DNA from: Moringa oleifera
Lineage: Eukaryota > Streptophyta > Magnoliopsida > Brassicales > Moringaceae
Direction: 5' to 3'
Length of the DNA: 64,000 nucleotides
NCBI GenBank assembly: GCA_021397835.1
Contig: JAJFZO010000191.1
Location: 6,577,001-6,641,000 of the forward strand
Of this stretch, positions 26,401-39,100 are shown piece by piece (the stretch's first letter is position 1; each line of letters opens with the position of its first letter). A program made the position numbers and the translations under genes. The notes beneath the pieces were generated by a model. It searched no databases. It was not told the DNA's origin and saw nothing but the letters and a program-made list of their open reading frames with translations.

Positions 26401-28930
26401 AAAACAAATGAACACTTCAATTGAATTACAGGTTAAATTTCAAGAATATAATTAATACGTCCTTCAAATCCATTATATATCTGTGGTGGGTTATGGGTGC
26501 TTTTTATAACTTTTGACTTAATCTTGATTTTGATGGACAGAGAAAACTGAATTCACGGCATGTTTAAGCCATAATTATTCAGAAACTAATGGAGTTGTTT
26601 CAGTCTCATCAAAAGTGTAGTTAAGCAACATTTGGCCTGGGAAGTGCTACCCAGGTGGGAGGAGGATAGCTGTTGCAGCACTAGGGTTTGCTCCATTATT
26701 GAGGACTTTATGTAGCCAATGATTTTTAAAGAATTCCCTAAAAAAAAAAAAAAGGGATCCATAGGGATGAGATTATTTAGTGTATGAGGTAATTAAACAT
26801 TTACGGAATTAGAATTAAGCTTCCATTGTTATTTTCTTCCGTTGTATTGGTTGATCAGTGGGTGAAAATAAAGGAGTGAATTCATTTCAAAGACTCCACT
26901 CATCATAACACAGAAAGCCTGTTGAGTTGCTTCTCTAAGGGGCAAAGAAGCAGAAGGAAGGATTGCCATAAGCACTAGCAATGGCTTATAACGTCATGAC
27001 AGGGTGGGCTTGATGTCATCATCAGCCCCACAGAGAGAGGAGGAAGGGAATTCTTCTCGTGGGTAATGTTAGTGGTGGTGCAGCTATCATCAAATGTTTG
27101 AATTGGATATATTATATGAACACAATTAGAAAAAAAAAAAAAAAAAGGCCAAAGGCTCCACAAAAGATGAAAAGATAAAAACAATGGGGACCAAAGCAGC
27201 CATGCGTGTGACCACAAAGTGTCCCAAAGAAATGAAAACCCACCCTTGTCTAAGCGGATTCTATTGCCATTTTGCATCAAATAGGAACACTGCAGAGGAG
27301 AAAACACTGGGGCACTGCCCTATAGTGACTCAACTTATGAGGTAAAAGGAAATAGTCACCGTACCAAGTGGAAGTAGGAGGGAGCACTAGAGGAGACATT
27401 GGTGATGACCTTGTTGGGTATACTTAAAAGATTTTGATGGGTTTTATTCATGATCATTTGAGTGTTGATTTCAAAACGAAGCAAAACCCATTTCTGCACA
27501 GAGAAGCCAAGGACAAGAACCAGGATCTTCTTCTCTGTAGAAAATACAATTATGTTGTTGAAAAGGGCAGTGAAAGCTAGGTCGAGTAAATGATTCTTGT
27601 TTCACTTTTCTTTGCCAAGCTGCTTATTCTACTGTGTAATTACCCAGATCTTGCTGGTGAAGGGCTGCTTCAGGCCGTGATTCCTCCCATTCACTGGCTT
27701 TTAACGTAAACACTACATACACACTTGAAACGAAGGAATTGAACCCCCTTAGGCCTCGGGACACCGTGCCATCTGTAGAAAGGAAAAACATTTGTCGTAG
27801 TGTTCTAGTTTTGGGCATTCCATGGATGAAATACCCAACTGACATGTTTTGGGTTAAATCTTATCCTTTTTAAGCATCTTTGACAAAGGAAAGAACATAA
27901 GAAAGAAGATGCTAAGATGTTTTTATTGGACAAAGAGAGTGTCATTTGGTCCCGAAAAAGGCCGATTTATGTGATTTAACCGATAGACTAAATGCATGTA
28001 ACAGTAATAGTCCTATAAATGGATGGTTCTTCATAGGTAGAATCGAAGGGGTTGGGTGTGTGAACAGCGTAACTGTGGGAGAGTCAAGGGAGTCTCCTAA
28101 CAAGACAGTAGTAATGTGGGGGCACTTATATTTGGCTTCATACATTGGGAAAAACAACCCATTCTTACAGAGAAAAAGCTAGGGCCTGCCCCCTCTAAGC
28201 CATGACAAGGCTCTACATGTGTCATATGAAAATTCAGTGGCATATACCGACTTAACAAAAAAGAGAGGGGCCACCCTCCACTTCACTGGTTAAATTTACA
28301 GGTTCTCAAATTCTCTTAACCATGAATGCACCGGATAACTGAAACCCAAGAAGCTAATGGGAGAGTCCCTAGAGAGAGAAAAGGGGGGGAGGAGTGTGTT
28401 CCAAGACACAATGATTACATGGTCTTGGGGAAGCAGAAAGGGTGGCGTGGAAATAGCCAAGAGTGTGGAAGAACGTGGGGGCTTGACCGAGGTAAAAGAG
28501 AAGAGACTCTATTACTACGGTGGTAGCGTAGCTGCCGAGCTGCTGCAGCAATGGTAGAACATGAATGAGTATGGAGAATGAATGAATGAATTAAATATGG
28601 AAGAAAAAGTTTAGCTAAGCCTTTTATCATGATGATACTATCAGCCTTTTTGGTCTTTGGTCGGTCTCGACAATCTGTGTGTTGTGTTAACTGTGTTTGT
28701 TTTTGTGTTTCCCATCTCTCTTTTCTCTCTCCAACTGCACTCACACAGTGTAATTATACACATTGAACCAATCACAAAGCAACATATATTGTTGTTTATT
28801 AACATTACTTTGCCTATAAAATATTAAACAAGAAGCAAATAAAAAGGATATCCAGCTTCCCTGATAGCTACAGGGATGGATAAAGAATGCCGTAAGAAGA
28901 AAGGAAAGGAGACTCACAGTGCTTACAGAC
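20421..28930. other. Long intergenic region upstream of the bHLH gene
   Basis: I see no protein gene or RNA gene in these 8.5 kb. Notable contents are a diverged tandem duplication at 21620-21880, purine runs at 24361-24395 and 26739-26754, and a run of adenines at 27130-27146. From about 26500 the DNA is less AT-rich and lacks recognisable transposon sequence, so distal regulatory elements of the bHLH gene are most likely in the last 2-3 kb. Confidence 0.45.
21620..21880. repeat. Two-copy diverged tandem duplication
   Basis: The words TTTAAGCATGTTAAT, TGCCCTC/GTCCAC-AAAATCT, CAGTTTGATCA/AAA and TGAAGTGATCAT recur in the same order at 21628-21750 and 21766-21880, an offset of about 137 bp. 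The copies differ by many substitutions and small indels, so the duplication is old. It shows no coding potential. Confidence 0.65.
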
Positions 28931-28933
28931 TCC

Positions 28934-28941
28934 TATATATT
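28934..28941 (+). promoter_or_regulatory. Candidate TATA box of the bHLH gene
   Basis: TATATATT stands in a locally GC-richer context, about 550 bp upstream of the bHLH start codon. If used, it gives a leader of roughly 520 nt, long but not unusual for developmental regulators. The choice is based on motif and position only; a start site nearer to the ATG is possible. Confidence 0.35.
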
Positions 28942-29487
28942 TAGAGTGGTGGAGACGGGGCTTGTGCAGCGAGAGCTACAAAACAAAGGAACCAAAAAGA
29001 CACCAACAAAGGCACAAAGAGAAAAGGAAAGATTTCAATTTCAAGCCAAGGATAGAAAAGGCTCATCAACTCAACTCCACAAAGGCGTGGCAGAGAAAGA
29101 AGAAAATATAACCTACCCGAGTGAAAGAGATATTCACAGATCATTCCCACAAGTCTTAGCCTTTGGCTTTTCTTTTCTCCTTTCACCTTCTCCTCCTCCT
29201 CCACAAATAGAGAGCATTCACAACTCCATCGCGCACCCATATTTAACATATCAAAGGGAGGTTTGTCTCTTATATTCTTTTATGCTTCTTCCTTCGTACC
29301 TTCTGTAGTATTTCTTTTCCTCCGTATAGCAAAGTGTGAACCAACTTCCATATCCTTTTTCCTTTCGACCCTCCTTTCTATTTATATTCATATCGGACAA
29401 GAGAGCGATCAACATGACAGCCACCTCATATCCATAGAATTTGAATAATTTTAACCTTTTGGTTCTTGAGGGGGGTAAAGCTGAGAG

Positions 29488-31495
29488 ATGTGTGCAAAGA
29501 AGGAAGAAGATCAAGGTGAGTGTTCTCAAGCTATCCACAACATACAGAACTACCAAGAACAGCTGCTTCTTCACCAGCACCAGCAGATGCAGCAACAACA
29601 GCATAATAGCGATATTTTTGGAGTCGGAGGGGTTAGAGGTGGAGGAGGAGGAGGAGGATTGATTTTCCCTCACGAAGTATCACCAATCCTCCCATGGTCT
29701 CTCCCTCCAGTCCACACCTTCAACCCGGCGCACTTCGCCTGTAACCCAGCCCGAGACCATGACCCCTTTCTAGTCCCACCACCCCCACCGCCTCCATCAT
29801 ACGGGAGCTTGTTCAACAGAAGAGCACCTTCCCTGCAATTTGCATACGATGGCAGCCCATCAACTGATCATCTCAGGATCCTATCGGACACTCTAGGACC
29901 GGTGGTCCAACCCGGTTCGAGCCCTTTCGGATTACAGGCCGAGTTGGGTAAAATGACTGCACAGGAAATCATGGATGCCAAGGCACTTGCTGCATCCAAG
30001 AGCCACAGCGAAGCTGAGAGGAGAAGGAGAGAGAGAATCAACAACCATCTTGCTAAGCTGCGCAGCTTACTACCCAGCACCACCAAAGTAAGTGAATGCT
30101 AGTCATCAGAATTTTCACACAGAAAATAGTAAAAATCCAGAGAAAAACAAATTGAAACCCGTATGCACATATAATATGATCATGCGCAGCACATGTTTGT
30201 GTATAATATGGAGTTTCAAATACCTTTTCTGTTCCCTTTTGGGTTCTTATAATAATGAGCTTTTTAACATTGGAAGATCTCCGCAGATCTTCCTAAGATC
30301 CTATTTAGATGGTTGGTGTGATACTAAGGCTTCAACACCATACCCATTTGAGATATGAAAGATAGTTACGTTTTTCTTTTTTGGTTTTCTTGACACGTAA
30401 ATTCTTTCTCTGGTTCTTTTTCTTCGAGCTTTATTAAAAATTTGTATGTCTTTTAGTTTATCCTTCTGAGTCTTGTGTTAGTCCCGAGGAGAGGAGAGAA
30501 GGAAGAACAAAAGGAGAATAAGCGTTAATGTCGCTGGGTTGATATGATAAAGAGGAACCAAGGAGCAGTTGAAAAGCTTCCATGGAAAATTCTTGCCGGA
30601 TCATCAGTCAAAATATGAGTAGAGAATGAAAAGAAAATAAAGACAGATAAAACTTGCATCCTTTTGTCAGTTACACTATAATATACCATGCCCTTTATCT
30701 CTCTTAAAAAACCCAACCCCGCTTAACATAACTTCTTATTTGCCAACTTTTCAAGCTTTGAGGATTCATCAAAGCAGCAAATGACATCTCTGCTTTTCCC
30801 AGTCCCGTTTTTAACTTATTATTTCATGTCTGCTTGATGTTTCACTCAAAAAAGCACACTTCAATCGAAGTTTGTTCTTTCTTTCTTTCTTTCTTCTTTT
30901 TCTTGTGTGCTTCTTTTAGTTACTTGCTCGTGTTACATGCTTGGGAAATACTTGGTGTGATTAATTTGTTAATACTAAAGTAACTGGCTTCTTGTTTCTG
31001 TGTTTCTTGTTTCGGGTTTAGACGGACAAAGCCTCGTTGCTAGCAGAAGTAATCCAACACGTGAAAGAGCTAAAACGCCAGACTTCTTTGATAGCGGAAA
31101 CCAGTCCAGTGCCGACTGAAATCGATGAGTTAACCGTCGATGCATCAGATGAAGATGGTAAGTTCATGATCAAAGCTTCACTTTGCTGCGAGGACAGGTC
31201 TGACCTCTTGCCGGACCTTATCAAGACACTGAAAGCCTTACGTTTAAGGACGCTTAAAGCTGAGATCACAACTCTTGGTGGGCGGGTAAAGAACGTTTTG
31301 TTCATAACCGGAGAAGAAGACTCAAGCAGTAGCAGTGAGCAACAAGAGCACCAGCAACAACAACAGTATTCCATAAGCTCAATACAAGAAGCGCTGAAAG
31401 CGGTAATGGAGAAGACTTCTGGGGATGAGTCTTCTTCAGGGAGTGTTAAGAGACAAAGAACCAACATCAATATTCTCGAACACAGGTCTCTTTAA
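29488..31495 (+). CDS. TMO5: bHLH transcription factor, TMO5/bHLH30 clade
   Basis: Two exons, 29488-30087 and 31022-31495, separated by a 934 bp GT-AG phase-0 intron (donor GTAAGT, acceptor GGGTTTAG), encode 357 residues. The ATG is the first after an in-frame TGA at 29482. The N terminus holds Gln-rich, Gly-rich (about 53-59) and Pro-rich (PPPPPPP) tracts. The bHLH spans about residues 170-220; the basic region carries the E-box-contacting triad His173, Glu177, Arg181 (SHSEAERRRRERIN), and the intron splits the loop. An ACT-like domain (DGKFMIKASLCCEDRSDLLPD) follows. Known relatives TMO5 and T5L1 pair with LHW-type bHLH proteins to drive vascular cell divisions and cytokinin synthesis through LOG genes. 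The clade assignment is strong; orthology to TMO5 (At3g25710) rather than bHLH30 (At1g68810) is ambiguous and probably one-to-two. Confidence 0.93.
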
Positions 31496-32918
31496 CTTAC
31501 CAAGATTTCGATATTTCTTTTCTTCTTCTTCTTCTCCTTGATCTTCCATTTTCCTTTTTCAAATTTCTTGTGGGTGTTCTTCCTTTTTTTGTTTTTTTCA
31601 ATTTCTTGGTGTGTTGCGTATTTTCCACCAAAAAAGGAACAGGTAATGATGGTGTGTTTTGTGTAATTGCGTCGTCACTCAAAAATACAAGAAATGGAAA
31701 GGGAAAGATAGTGTTTGGCATTGTGGTTGGTACTTGGTGGGAATTCCGGTTTTGTTGTGTGTGTTTTCTGGTTTGCTTGCACTCATGCCTGCAGAGGAGA
31801 AAGAGAAAGAGAGAGAGAGAGATAGAGAGAAGGGAAAGAAAGAGGGAAGGATCTTTTTCGTGGGAAGAGAAACCTTATATCGGGTCCGAACATAGAAAAT
31901 GTGGACTTGATTGCTTTCGCCGGCCATGGTGTTTGTAATTTTGTTTGTTTCTAATAGCAGCACAGTACTTCCTCGCTGTCTCTCTCGGGTCAGTTTGGTG
32001 GAATTATGATGATCGTATGTGAGAATGGCTAGGTTATTGATCCTGCCATGTGCCTACGTCCCCACCATCACCACCTCCACCTCCACCTCCACCATATACT
32101 CTCGTTTTCAAGCTGTCCGTACAACAACGTTATCTCAGTCTTCCCAGTTCTGATTTTCAGCAATGCTTTGAAAGAAACAAAAAGAGAACCAAAACCCGAT
32201 CGACCCAGTCACCCAAATTCTGTCTCATCATGGCTGTGTTTAGGGAATGTAAATAAATCATCATATTCTATAGAATTATGTTATAATATTCTCCTAACCT
32301 TCACTTTCCCATTCCATTAATTCTGCACTATTCTTCTCTATCGTTTCTTTTTTTTTTTTTTGATTGTCTTTAGCATGCTTCGTCAATCCTAAACATGTTC
32401 AGACTAATGTACATGAGCTGGTTCATGGGTGCCTTATTCCATATCCCTTGCATGCATACATTTTTTCTTCTCAGATAATGTACTCATATTAGCATGCCTA
32501 GTTATTATATTTCATAGCCTCAAGTTGAGAATAAATCTCATATTCATTACTGACTCTTTAAATAAATGTAATATAATCAGTTTAGGTAAATTCTAATTTC
32601 ATAAAATTACTTTTTCATGGTCATTGGCTACAATAAAATTTTAATTTTTGAAATGACAAAATCACATGGTAATCCTTACTACGATCTCTCTTCTTTTTTT
32701 CACATTCAATCAGAATGACAAGGAGAAAAGAAAAAAAGTAAGTGGCCATGCAAATAGTTACAAAATGCAGATAGCATCTGTGAGTTGTGTTCTGTTGCAT
32801 GCAATATGTTATTTAACAACACAGACACAGTAAGACCACAGTGATTTGTCAGGTCCTAAGGACATTGATTGATGCTAAAGATTGCCCATTTGATAGGAAT
32901 GATATATAGGCGGTGAAT
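31496..32918. other. bHLH 3' UTR and intergenic DNA
   Basis: Likely 3' UTR with T-rich and GA-rich tracts. A purine run lies at 31798-31830 and a CCACCT-type short repeat at 32060-32092, and AATAAA-like sequences occur near 32250. Long open frames here are products of low-complexity sequence. No further gene is seen. Confidence 0.45.
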
Positions 32919-33050
32919 TTAGGTTACGGAGGAGATACTGTTGGGGTCAACTTCAAAGTACCCAGAACCAACAATATTGTCTGTCTCATTACGAACCACA
33001 TAAAGTAAAGTGCTGTCAAAGTTGAGGACAGAGCCTCTGATGAGAAAGAC
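32919..33050 (-). pseudogene. Unidentified terminal-exon-like coding stretch
   Basis: On the minus strand a TTGTAG acceptor-like site at 33051 is followed by 43 sense codons and TAA. The peptide begins VFLIRGSVLNFDSTLLYVV, continues with RNETDNIVGSGYFEVD and ends SISSVT. The residue mix (Gly, Asp and hydrophobics alternating, low Lys/Asn bias) is unlike the surrounding AT-rich noise and looks like a real beta-rich protein end. No convincing upstream exon was found, although a GTGAGT donor-like site lies near 33155-33150. It may be a gene fragment, a captured exon, or chance. I do not recognise the family. Confidence 0.3.
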
Positions 33051-33298
33051 CTACAATTATTGTTATCTCAGGAAGGGAATAGAATCAGCATCCTGTTACA
33101 GTTCAGTTTCGCACCGTAACCATCTGGCCCATTCCCAGACTACCCCACTCACATTGGGCTTCTCTCAAGACATCTGAGCTATGGGCATAAATGAATAGAA
33201 TTCAAACTTCTCAGGGCAGGAAAAGAATTCAGTTTAAGTTTGAGGGGTAAGCTTATAATTTTAAAAAAATGGAACACGCAGCTAGATGTCACCAACAG

Positions 33299-33302
33299 AA
33301 AA
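33299..33302 (-). terminator. Pol III terminator of tRNA-Ile
   Basis: TTTT on the minus strand, three bases past the discriminator base of the tRNA. Four T residues are sufficient for Pol III termination in plants. Confidence 0.7.
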
Positions 33303-33305
33303 TCG

Positions 33306-33379
33306 TGGCCCATGCAGGTCTCGAACCTGCGACCTTCGCGTTATTAGCACGACGCTCTAACCAACTGAGCTAATAGGCC
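33306..33379 (-). tRNA. tRNA-Ile (anticodon AAU)
   Basis: A 74-nt minus-strand cloverleaf. Acceptor stem GGCCTAT pairs with ATGGGCC (one T-G wobble). The D arm is GCTCAGTTGGTTAGAGC, the anticodon arm TCGTG-CTAATAA-CGCGA with AAT at positions 34-36, and the T arm GCAGG-TTCGAGA-CCTGC. CCA is not encoded and no intron is present, as expected for a nuclear gene. The first A is normally edited to inosine to read AUU, AUC and AUA. A TTTT Pol III terminator lies a few bases downstream (33302-33299), and an AT-rich TATA-like segment with CAA words lies upstream (33390-33410). It looks functional. Confidence 0.95.
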
Positions 33380-33399
33380 AGTAGATGCGTCAATGTACA

Positions 33400-36111
33400 A
33401 TATTTTAAGTATTATAAATACTTTAAAACTGCCACTTGCCCTTTCCTCACCATGAAGCAGCATGGAGCATCCTGACTTATCTAATATGCCAAAGGCCAAA
33501 AGAAATGAACAACAAAGATTATAAAAATAATTAAATAAAAAGAATTAAGACGTGGAACTTAGGATCGCACCCACCAATATTTAATTATGTCACATTACTG
33601 TGCAGCAAGACATTCGGCAACCAATGGCATGATTGTTTTTGATTTTCCATCTAACTAATTCAGTAATAAAAAAATATATAATAATAATAATAATAATAAA
33701 TGAAAATAATTTATATTATTTATATTATTAGCAGTAACTAATCTATCATAATAATTAGTTGCTTTTGATTGTTGCAATTTAAGTTGGGGATTGTAGCAGA
33801 AAACAAACCTACAACTCCAAAACGCATCTAAATTAATCACCGAAAAGAATACTCAATATATGGTACTTTTTCTTATTAAATTTGCAAGTTATTAAAAATG
33901 TTTATTGCCAAACCATAAACAAATTCAAATTCTTGTACCTAACAATTTAATTTGAATTATTTTGTCATGACATAGTACAGATTCCTCACCTTTCTCATAA
34001 ATGATGTTATTTTAATAATTATAAATTTTATTTAATTTAAAGGAATTAAATTTGAATTCTTTATATCTTTTATTTAAAAGTAATCATGATGAGTTTGATT
34101 AAATTTAAAAGTCAAATCATAACTTAATGGAATCTTTTCATTCTTCTCTGTCAAACCATTCGGTTTTCAATTTAATATGACCGCACCATGTTTCTTTATT
34201 ATCTTTGTCAACAGGCGGCTATAAAAAATAACTATATTTGCAGATTGAATTAACCCATGAAACTGCACTAAATAAATAAATTATTAATTAAAAAATATAT
34301 AAATAATGGGATCAGTTCATTATTCCCTAAGTTTTTCAAGTAATTAGCTTGAATCATCTCAATTAGTCGAATATAGGGTCAAATCGTAATTATGGAATTG
34401 ATTGGCTTGATTAATTTGGTTTTGTTTTTCAGCCGCTTACTTATATACAATCTTCTATCGTTATAGTAATAAAAATAGACATGAAAGGTCATAAAATTAA
34501 AAATAAATATGAAATAAATAATAACGCATCAATTCTTTTTATTTTAATTTGATAATGTTTATTACACAAAATCAGATTATAAGATATGATAACTTTTATT
34601 CCAATGTTTGATCCGAATATGTGATTGTGATAACCTTATCCTGTATTTATTTTTTTTTATTTAGAAGAGAATAATTTAATTTTATTGTCTTAGATTGATG
34701 AGATAAAATTTACATGATTGATATAATTTTTTTAAAAAAATTAAATTAAATAATTGTATATATTGATTAATTAATTCTAATATAATATAAATTTGTAATA
34801 AATATTTGATTTTATTACTTTTACTCTAATTTTAAGCTATTTCAAACAAAAATTATTTTAAAATAATCTAACTATATTTAAGAACATGAATATTATTAAT
34901 TAAAATTTTAAAATAATTTTTAGTTATTACTACTATTTATAAAATTTACTTTAGTCATATGTTTTTAAGTCAAAATGAGGATATGCATAATAAAAAATAA
35001 ATAAAATAATTATTATATTTATCAATTAATTTTACTATATTCTAAAACTATAATAAATATTAAAATATATTATTATTTTGTAATATCAAAATATTATAAA
35101 ATAAATTAATTTTAATTTTAATTCTATTTTATATTACACAATCAATTCAATTCTACTCCACCCAACAGTATAATTATATCTCTGGTAACAAATGAGTCAT
35201 AAAAATTATATATCAATATTTTATTTTAAAATAAATATTATTAAAAATTTTGAATTAAATTTTATATGTTAAATCAAAATTTAATATTTAAAAAATAATA
35301 AATTGAATTTTAATTTACGAATTTTATTTAAATAAATTTTAATTCAACTGATTGTAAAATATTAAAAACATTTCAAGTTTATATTTTAATTTTAAATAAT
35401 TTTTAATTTATGAATTAATTTTTATGAGTTTTTCAAATGGTATCTTCACAATGAATTAAAAGAAAAATAAAACAAAATATTTTATTAAAAATTAAATCAA
35501 AATTAGAAATTTTAATTATATAAATATTTTAATTCATTGTAAAGAATTATATAACAATTTTTAAAAATAGGGAATTCTCAAATTAATGTCATAAAATCAT
35601 AATAATCATTTTGAATGTAAATGAATGATGGCTACAAAGAATGTGTCCACTGAGTTTTACCGGCTAATGAAGTACGAAACCGTGTGCCAGCCACGTTTGC
35701 CTTCAGCTTCCACGTCACGCTATCCACTTGGTTGTTTAACTGTGCCGTGAAATATCCCAGCGATTTTGCCAAAGCAGCGGGGGCACTATCAACAGCTTTT
35801 AACTTTATCCCCTCTGACCAAATTATCCTCTTTATTCTTTGCCAATCCTCTGAGCGGGCTTCGTAAGTTCTCCAAAATCTGATGGTATTTTGGTCCAACA
35901 AATTCTATTCCCCAATAGCCTAGACTTGCTTCTAGCGTGAAAGCGAAGCCTTAAAGGCCAAGGACAGAAAACGTCTCTGTTCAAATATGCCTTCCGCTTC
36001 TCTTGAAACTTCCGTCTAAATCCTAGATTTTTCAAATCTCAGCTATTGCTTTCCCTAGAAATTCCTCTTTAAGCTCTGGTTCTGTTCCTGGCTAAAGCTT
36101 TCTTTCTTGGG
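33400..36111. other. AT-rich intergenic DNA and leader of the membrane RING gene
   Basis: From 33640 to 35620 the sequence is extremely AT-rich, with an AAT microsatellite at 33679-33700 and no coding potential. Composition changes sharply at about 35630 to GC-richer DNA that continues to the start codon. That segment probably holds a TATA-less promoter and the 5' UTR of the next gene. Confidence 0.5.
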
Positions 36112-39100
36112 ATGGATATTAAAATGTCGGTGCATAGGAGAGTGATGAGCTGGACGAGAGTGGCCAAGTCGCTGCAGTCCCTGGTGGCCCATGGTCTGCT
36201 CTTCTCTTTCACCCTTTTGCTTGCTCTCAAGCTCGACCATGCCGTCTCTTACTCTTGGTGGTTAGTTTTTTCCTTTGTCATTTTTTTTTTCTTCTGGCTT
36301 CTGTTTGGTTGCAGAAGAAATTGATAATTGATGGGAAAATCTAGGATTTGGAAACCTGATTCGTTAGTTCTTGGAACTTTCATAATTTCACGGCTTAAAT
36401 AACTGTTTCCAGAAATCTATGATTAGGTTTATGTTGTTTGTGTTGCAGTTGTAGGTCTGTATTTTTTCTGTTTCTTTTTGATAAACCAGTGGTAATCCAT
36501 ATTAATTATGTGCATCTCAGAATGTTAAACATGTTTAGTGATTTTTTTTGTGTGAACTTCTTTTGACTATGGCTAAATTTTTATTAATGCTTTGAAGTTT
36601 GAATTTCTTATAGGAGTCATTTTAATAAATATTCAGAAGCCTGTGTTGTCTCTATGAAGACTGATAATCATATTTTCAACTTGAATGAGTGAAGTGTTTT
36701 CAATAAAGGTAGGAAATGCAATATAATAGTCAGTTAATTCTATTGTCTTGGTTCTAACTCTTTCTACAATTGGTCTGGATTATAGTTCACGCAAACTAAA
36801 ATTCCAGCTTCCTGTTTGATACTCAGAATGCTAATCCTTTAGACTAAAACAAAGTTAATTACTTGCATCTGTTTTATTTCACAAAGGTGCCAGTCAATTG
36901 AATTGTTGGAGGGGTAATGTGAACCTTTTCAAGGCGTTCGTGCTGCAATGAAGAATGAAAAGAACATGAGCATGGTGTTCTTACTTTGGATATGTGAAAA
37001 CTTTGACATCTAGAGTAAACATAGATTTCCAAATGGTGCTTGTCTTCATACCTTGTCTCTAAATGTTATTATGAAAAGTTCATGTCATTATATGAATTTC
37101 CAGTGAAAAAATGTCCTAATTACAGTGATTTTCAAGTTTCATAACTTGAAATAAAGACACTACATAGCAAGCACCTAGAAGAATACTAGATGCAATGGTG
37201 CAATCATCTTGTTGTAATAAATTTACATATCAATGTAGAAGTTTCTCCTATGGGAAACGCTCTATCCCATGCAAGGCACCTTCACATGCATGAGTGCTAA
37301 TGAAAAATTGGTTCTTTTCTTCTTTTTATGCTCTTCATATATACTTATAACATTTTGTGGTCATTTTTGTATTGTAGGATCATATTTGCGCCTCTATGGC
37401 TATTTCACGTAGTAGTAGCACGTGGAAGGTTTTCCCTGCCAGCTCCATCATTGCCTCGTGATCGACAGGTATGAGATACAACCTTCTCATTTTGGATTTG
37501 TATTTCCTTTTGACATGAGATATAAAATTTTCTATCTAATCAACCATATCAATTGTAAATTACACAATTCTTTCTCATGACAGTGGGCCCCATTTCATGT
37601 AGTCATGGCAACACCGTTGCTTGTTGCTTTTGAGCTTCTCCTCTGTGTGCGTCTCGAGGGCAATTATGGTACAGAAGTGACATCCTTTATGAATGTAATC
37701 ATGTATTGATATCACTAGGTCTCCTTCAAGAATTAGTAATATATGAATCTTGAAGTTTTGTTTTCATAATATGTTACAGGCTTCTGCACAAATATAACTT
37801 CTTCTTGAATATATTTGACACGCCCAATACTTTTGAAGTATATCCAAGAAATTGCAAAGTATTGTTTTTGACATTGAAGATAATGATGAATAACTCTCGA
37901 GGACTCTTGAATGGAAATTAATTACAATTTGACTGTTACAATGAAAACCTTGCTTTCTAGATAATGGTATTGTTGTAGAAGTACAATTGTTGGATGAAGT
38001 TGTAACTTTTGTCATTTATAATTGATATTGCTTTTGTGAATCACTATAATTAGTTGCAACTCATGAATGCGAAATATTAACTATTTGAAAATAGTCAACA
38101 TAAACTATAGCATATATATGTTTGTCAAGGTAATCTTGCCATATATGACATTTGATTGGTAACAGAAACTGTCTAATATTATGTATTTATACCATAATGA
38201 TACCCATATTTAAATTTGTATATGTGCTTCACCGGCCTCAGTATTTGCCTGCTATTGATTTATTAATGTGGTGTATTGCAGTTGTAAACTTGAAGATTGT
38301 CTTTCTACCATTGCTTGCATTTGAAACCGCTATTTTGGTTGATAATATCAGGTACTTTGTTTTCAACCATGAAGCTTAGGTTAATTTTGTCCCATGAGTA
38401 TCAACGATGTACATCCATCATCCTATTGTTACATAAATGTTAAATTCTGCAGTTCTAATTGTTGCCAATTAGAAGATCCCTGACTTCAATGTTGAAAATT
38501 TCTGTCTGCACACCTACAAGTTAAACGAATTAATGATTGGAACAAGCGTGCAGTTCTGATTTAGTCTTTGGGATTGGGTGGGCTGGGAGATGCTTAATGA
38601 ATTAGAGCTTGCATACTCATTTTAGTCAATTGCATCCTTAGCACAGTCATAGAAACTGAAGGTATCTCTGGAGAAGTGTGAGGCTTTGGTCTCAATTTTT
38701 TACTCTTGCTCAAAATCCTAGTTTAACTACTTGTCTTCAGCCAATAACTGGTTGATGTTTTTTATAGGATGTGCAGGGCTTTAATGCCTGGAGATGAGGA
38801 GACGATGAGTGACGAAGCAATATGGGAGACACTTCCTGTAAGTCTTTATTATTAAAAACAAAAGAACTGATTTGGGTGTTTCGTACATAATGTTAGATTG
38901 AGATTCGCATTAGATTTCTAATCAAGGCAAGGAGCTTCTGCTTGTTGTTGAGGTCAATGATGAATGATTACAAGTACTAATGTTGTATGTTGTAAATGCA
39001 TAGAGCTATTATATGTTTTGCATGACTTAGTTATTAGCGCGACATGTAAGTACCTTCCGTATATTGTGCACATTGGGCAAAGGCTACATTTTTTACTATA

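Noticed and set aside
26975..27307. 110-codon minus-strand open frame
   Set aside because: It is built around an adenine run and hydrophobic low-complexity sequence, with no family motif and no splice partners.
28919..29308. 129-codon open frame before the bHLH gene
   Set aside because: It lies in the candidate leader, has skewed Lys/Glu composition and begins at a non-ATG codon; treated as untranslated leader.
31570..31938. Open frames after the bHLH stop
   Set aside because: They arise from T-rich and GA-rich 3' UTR sequence and lack any motif.
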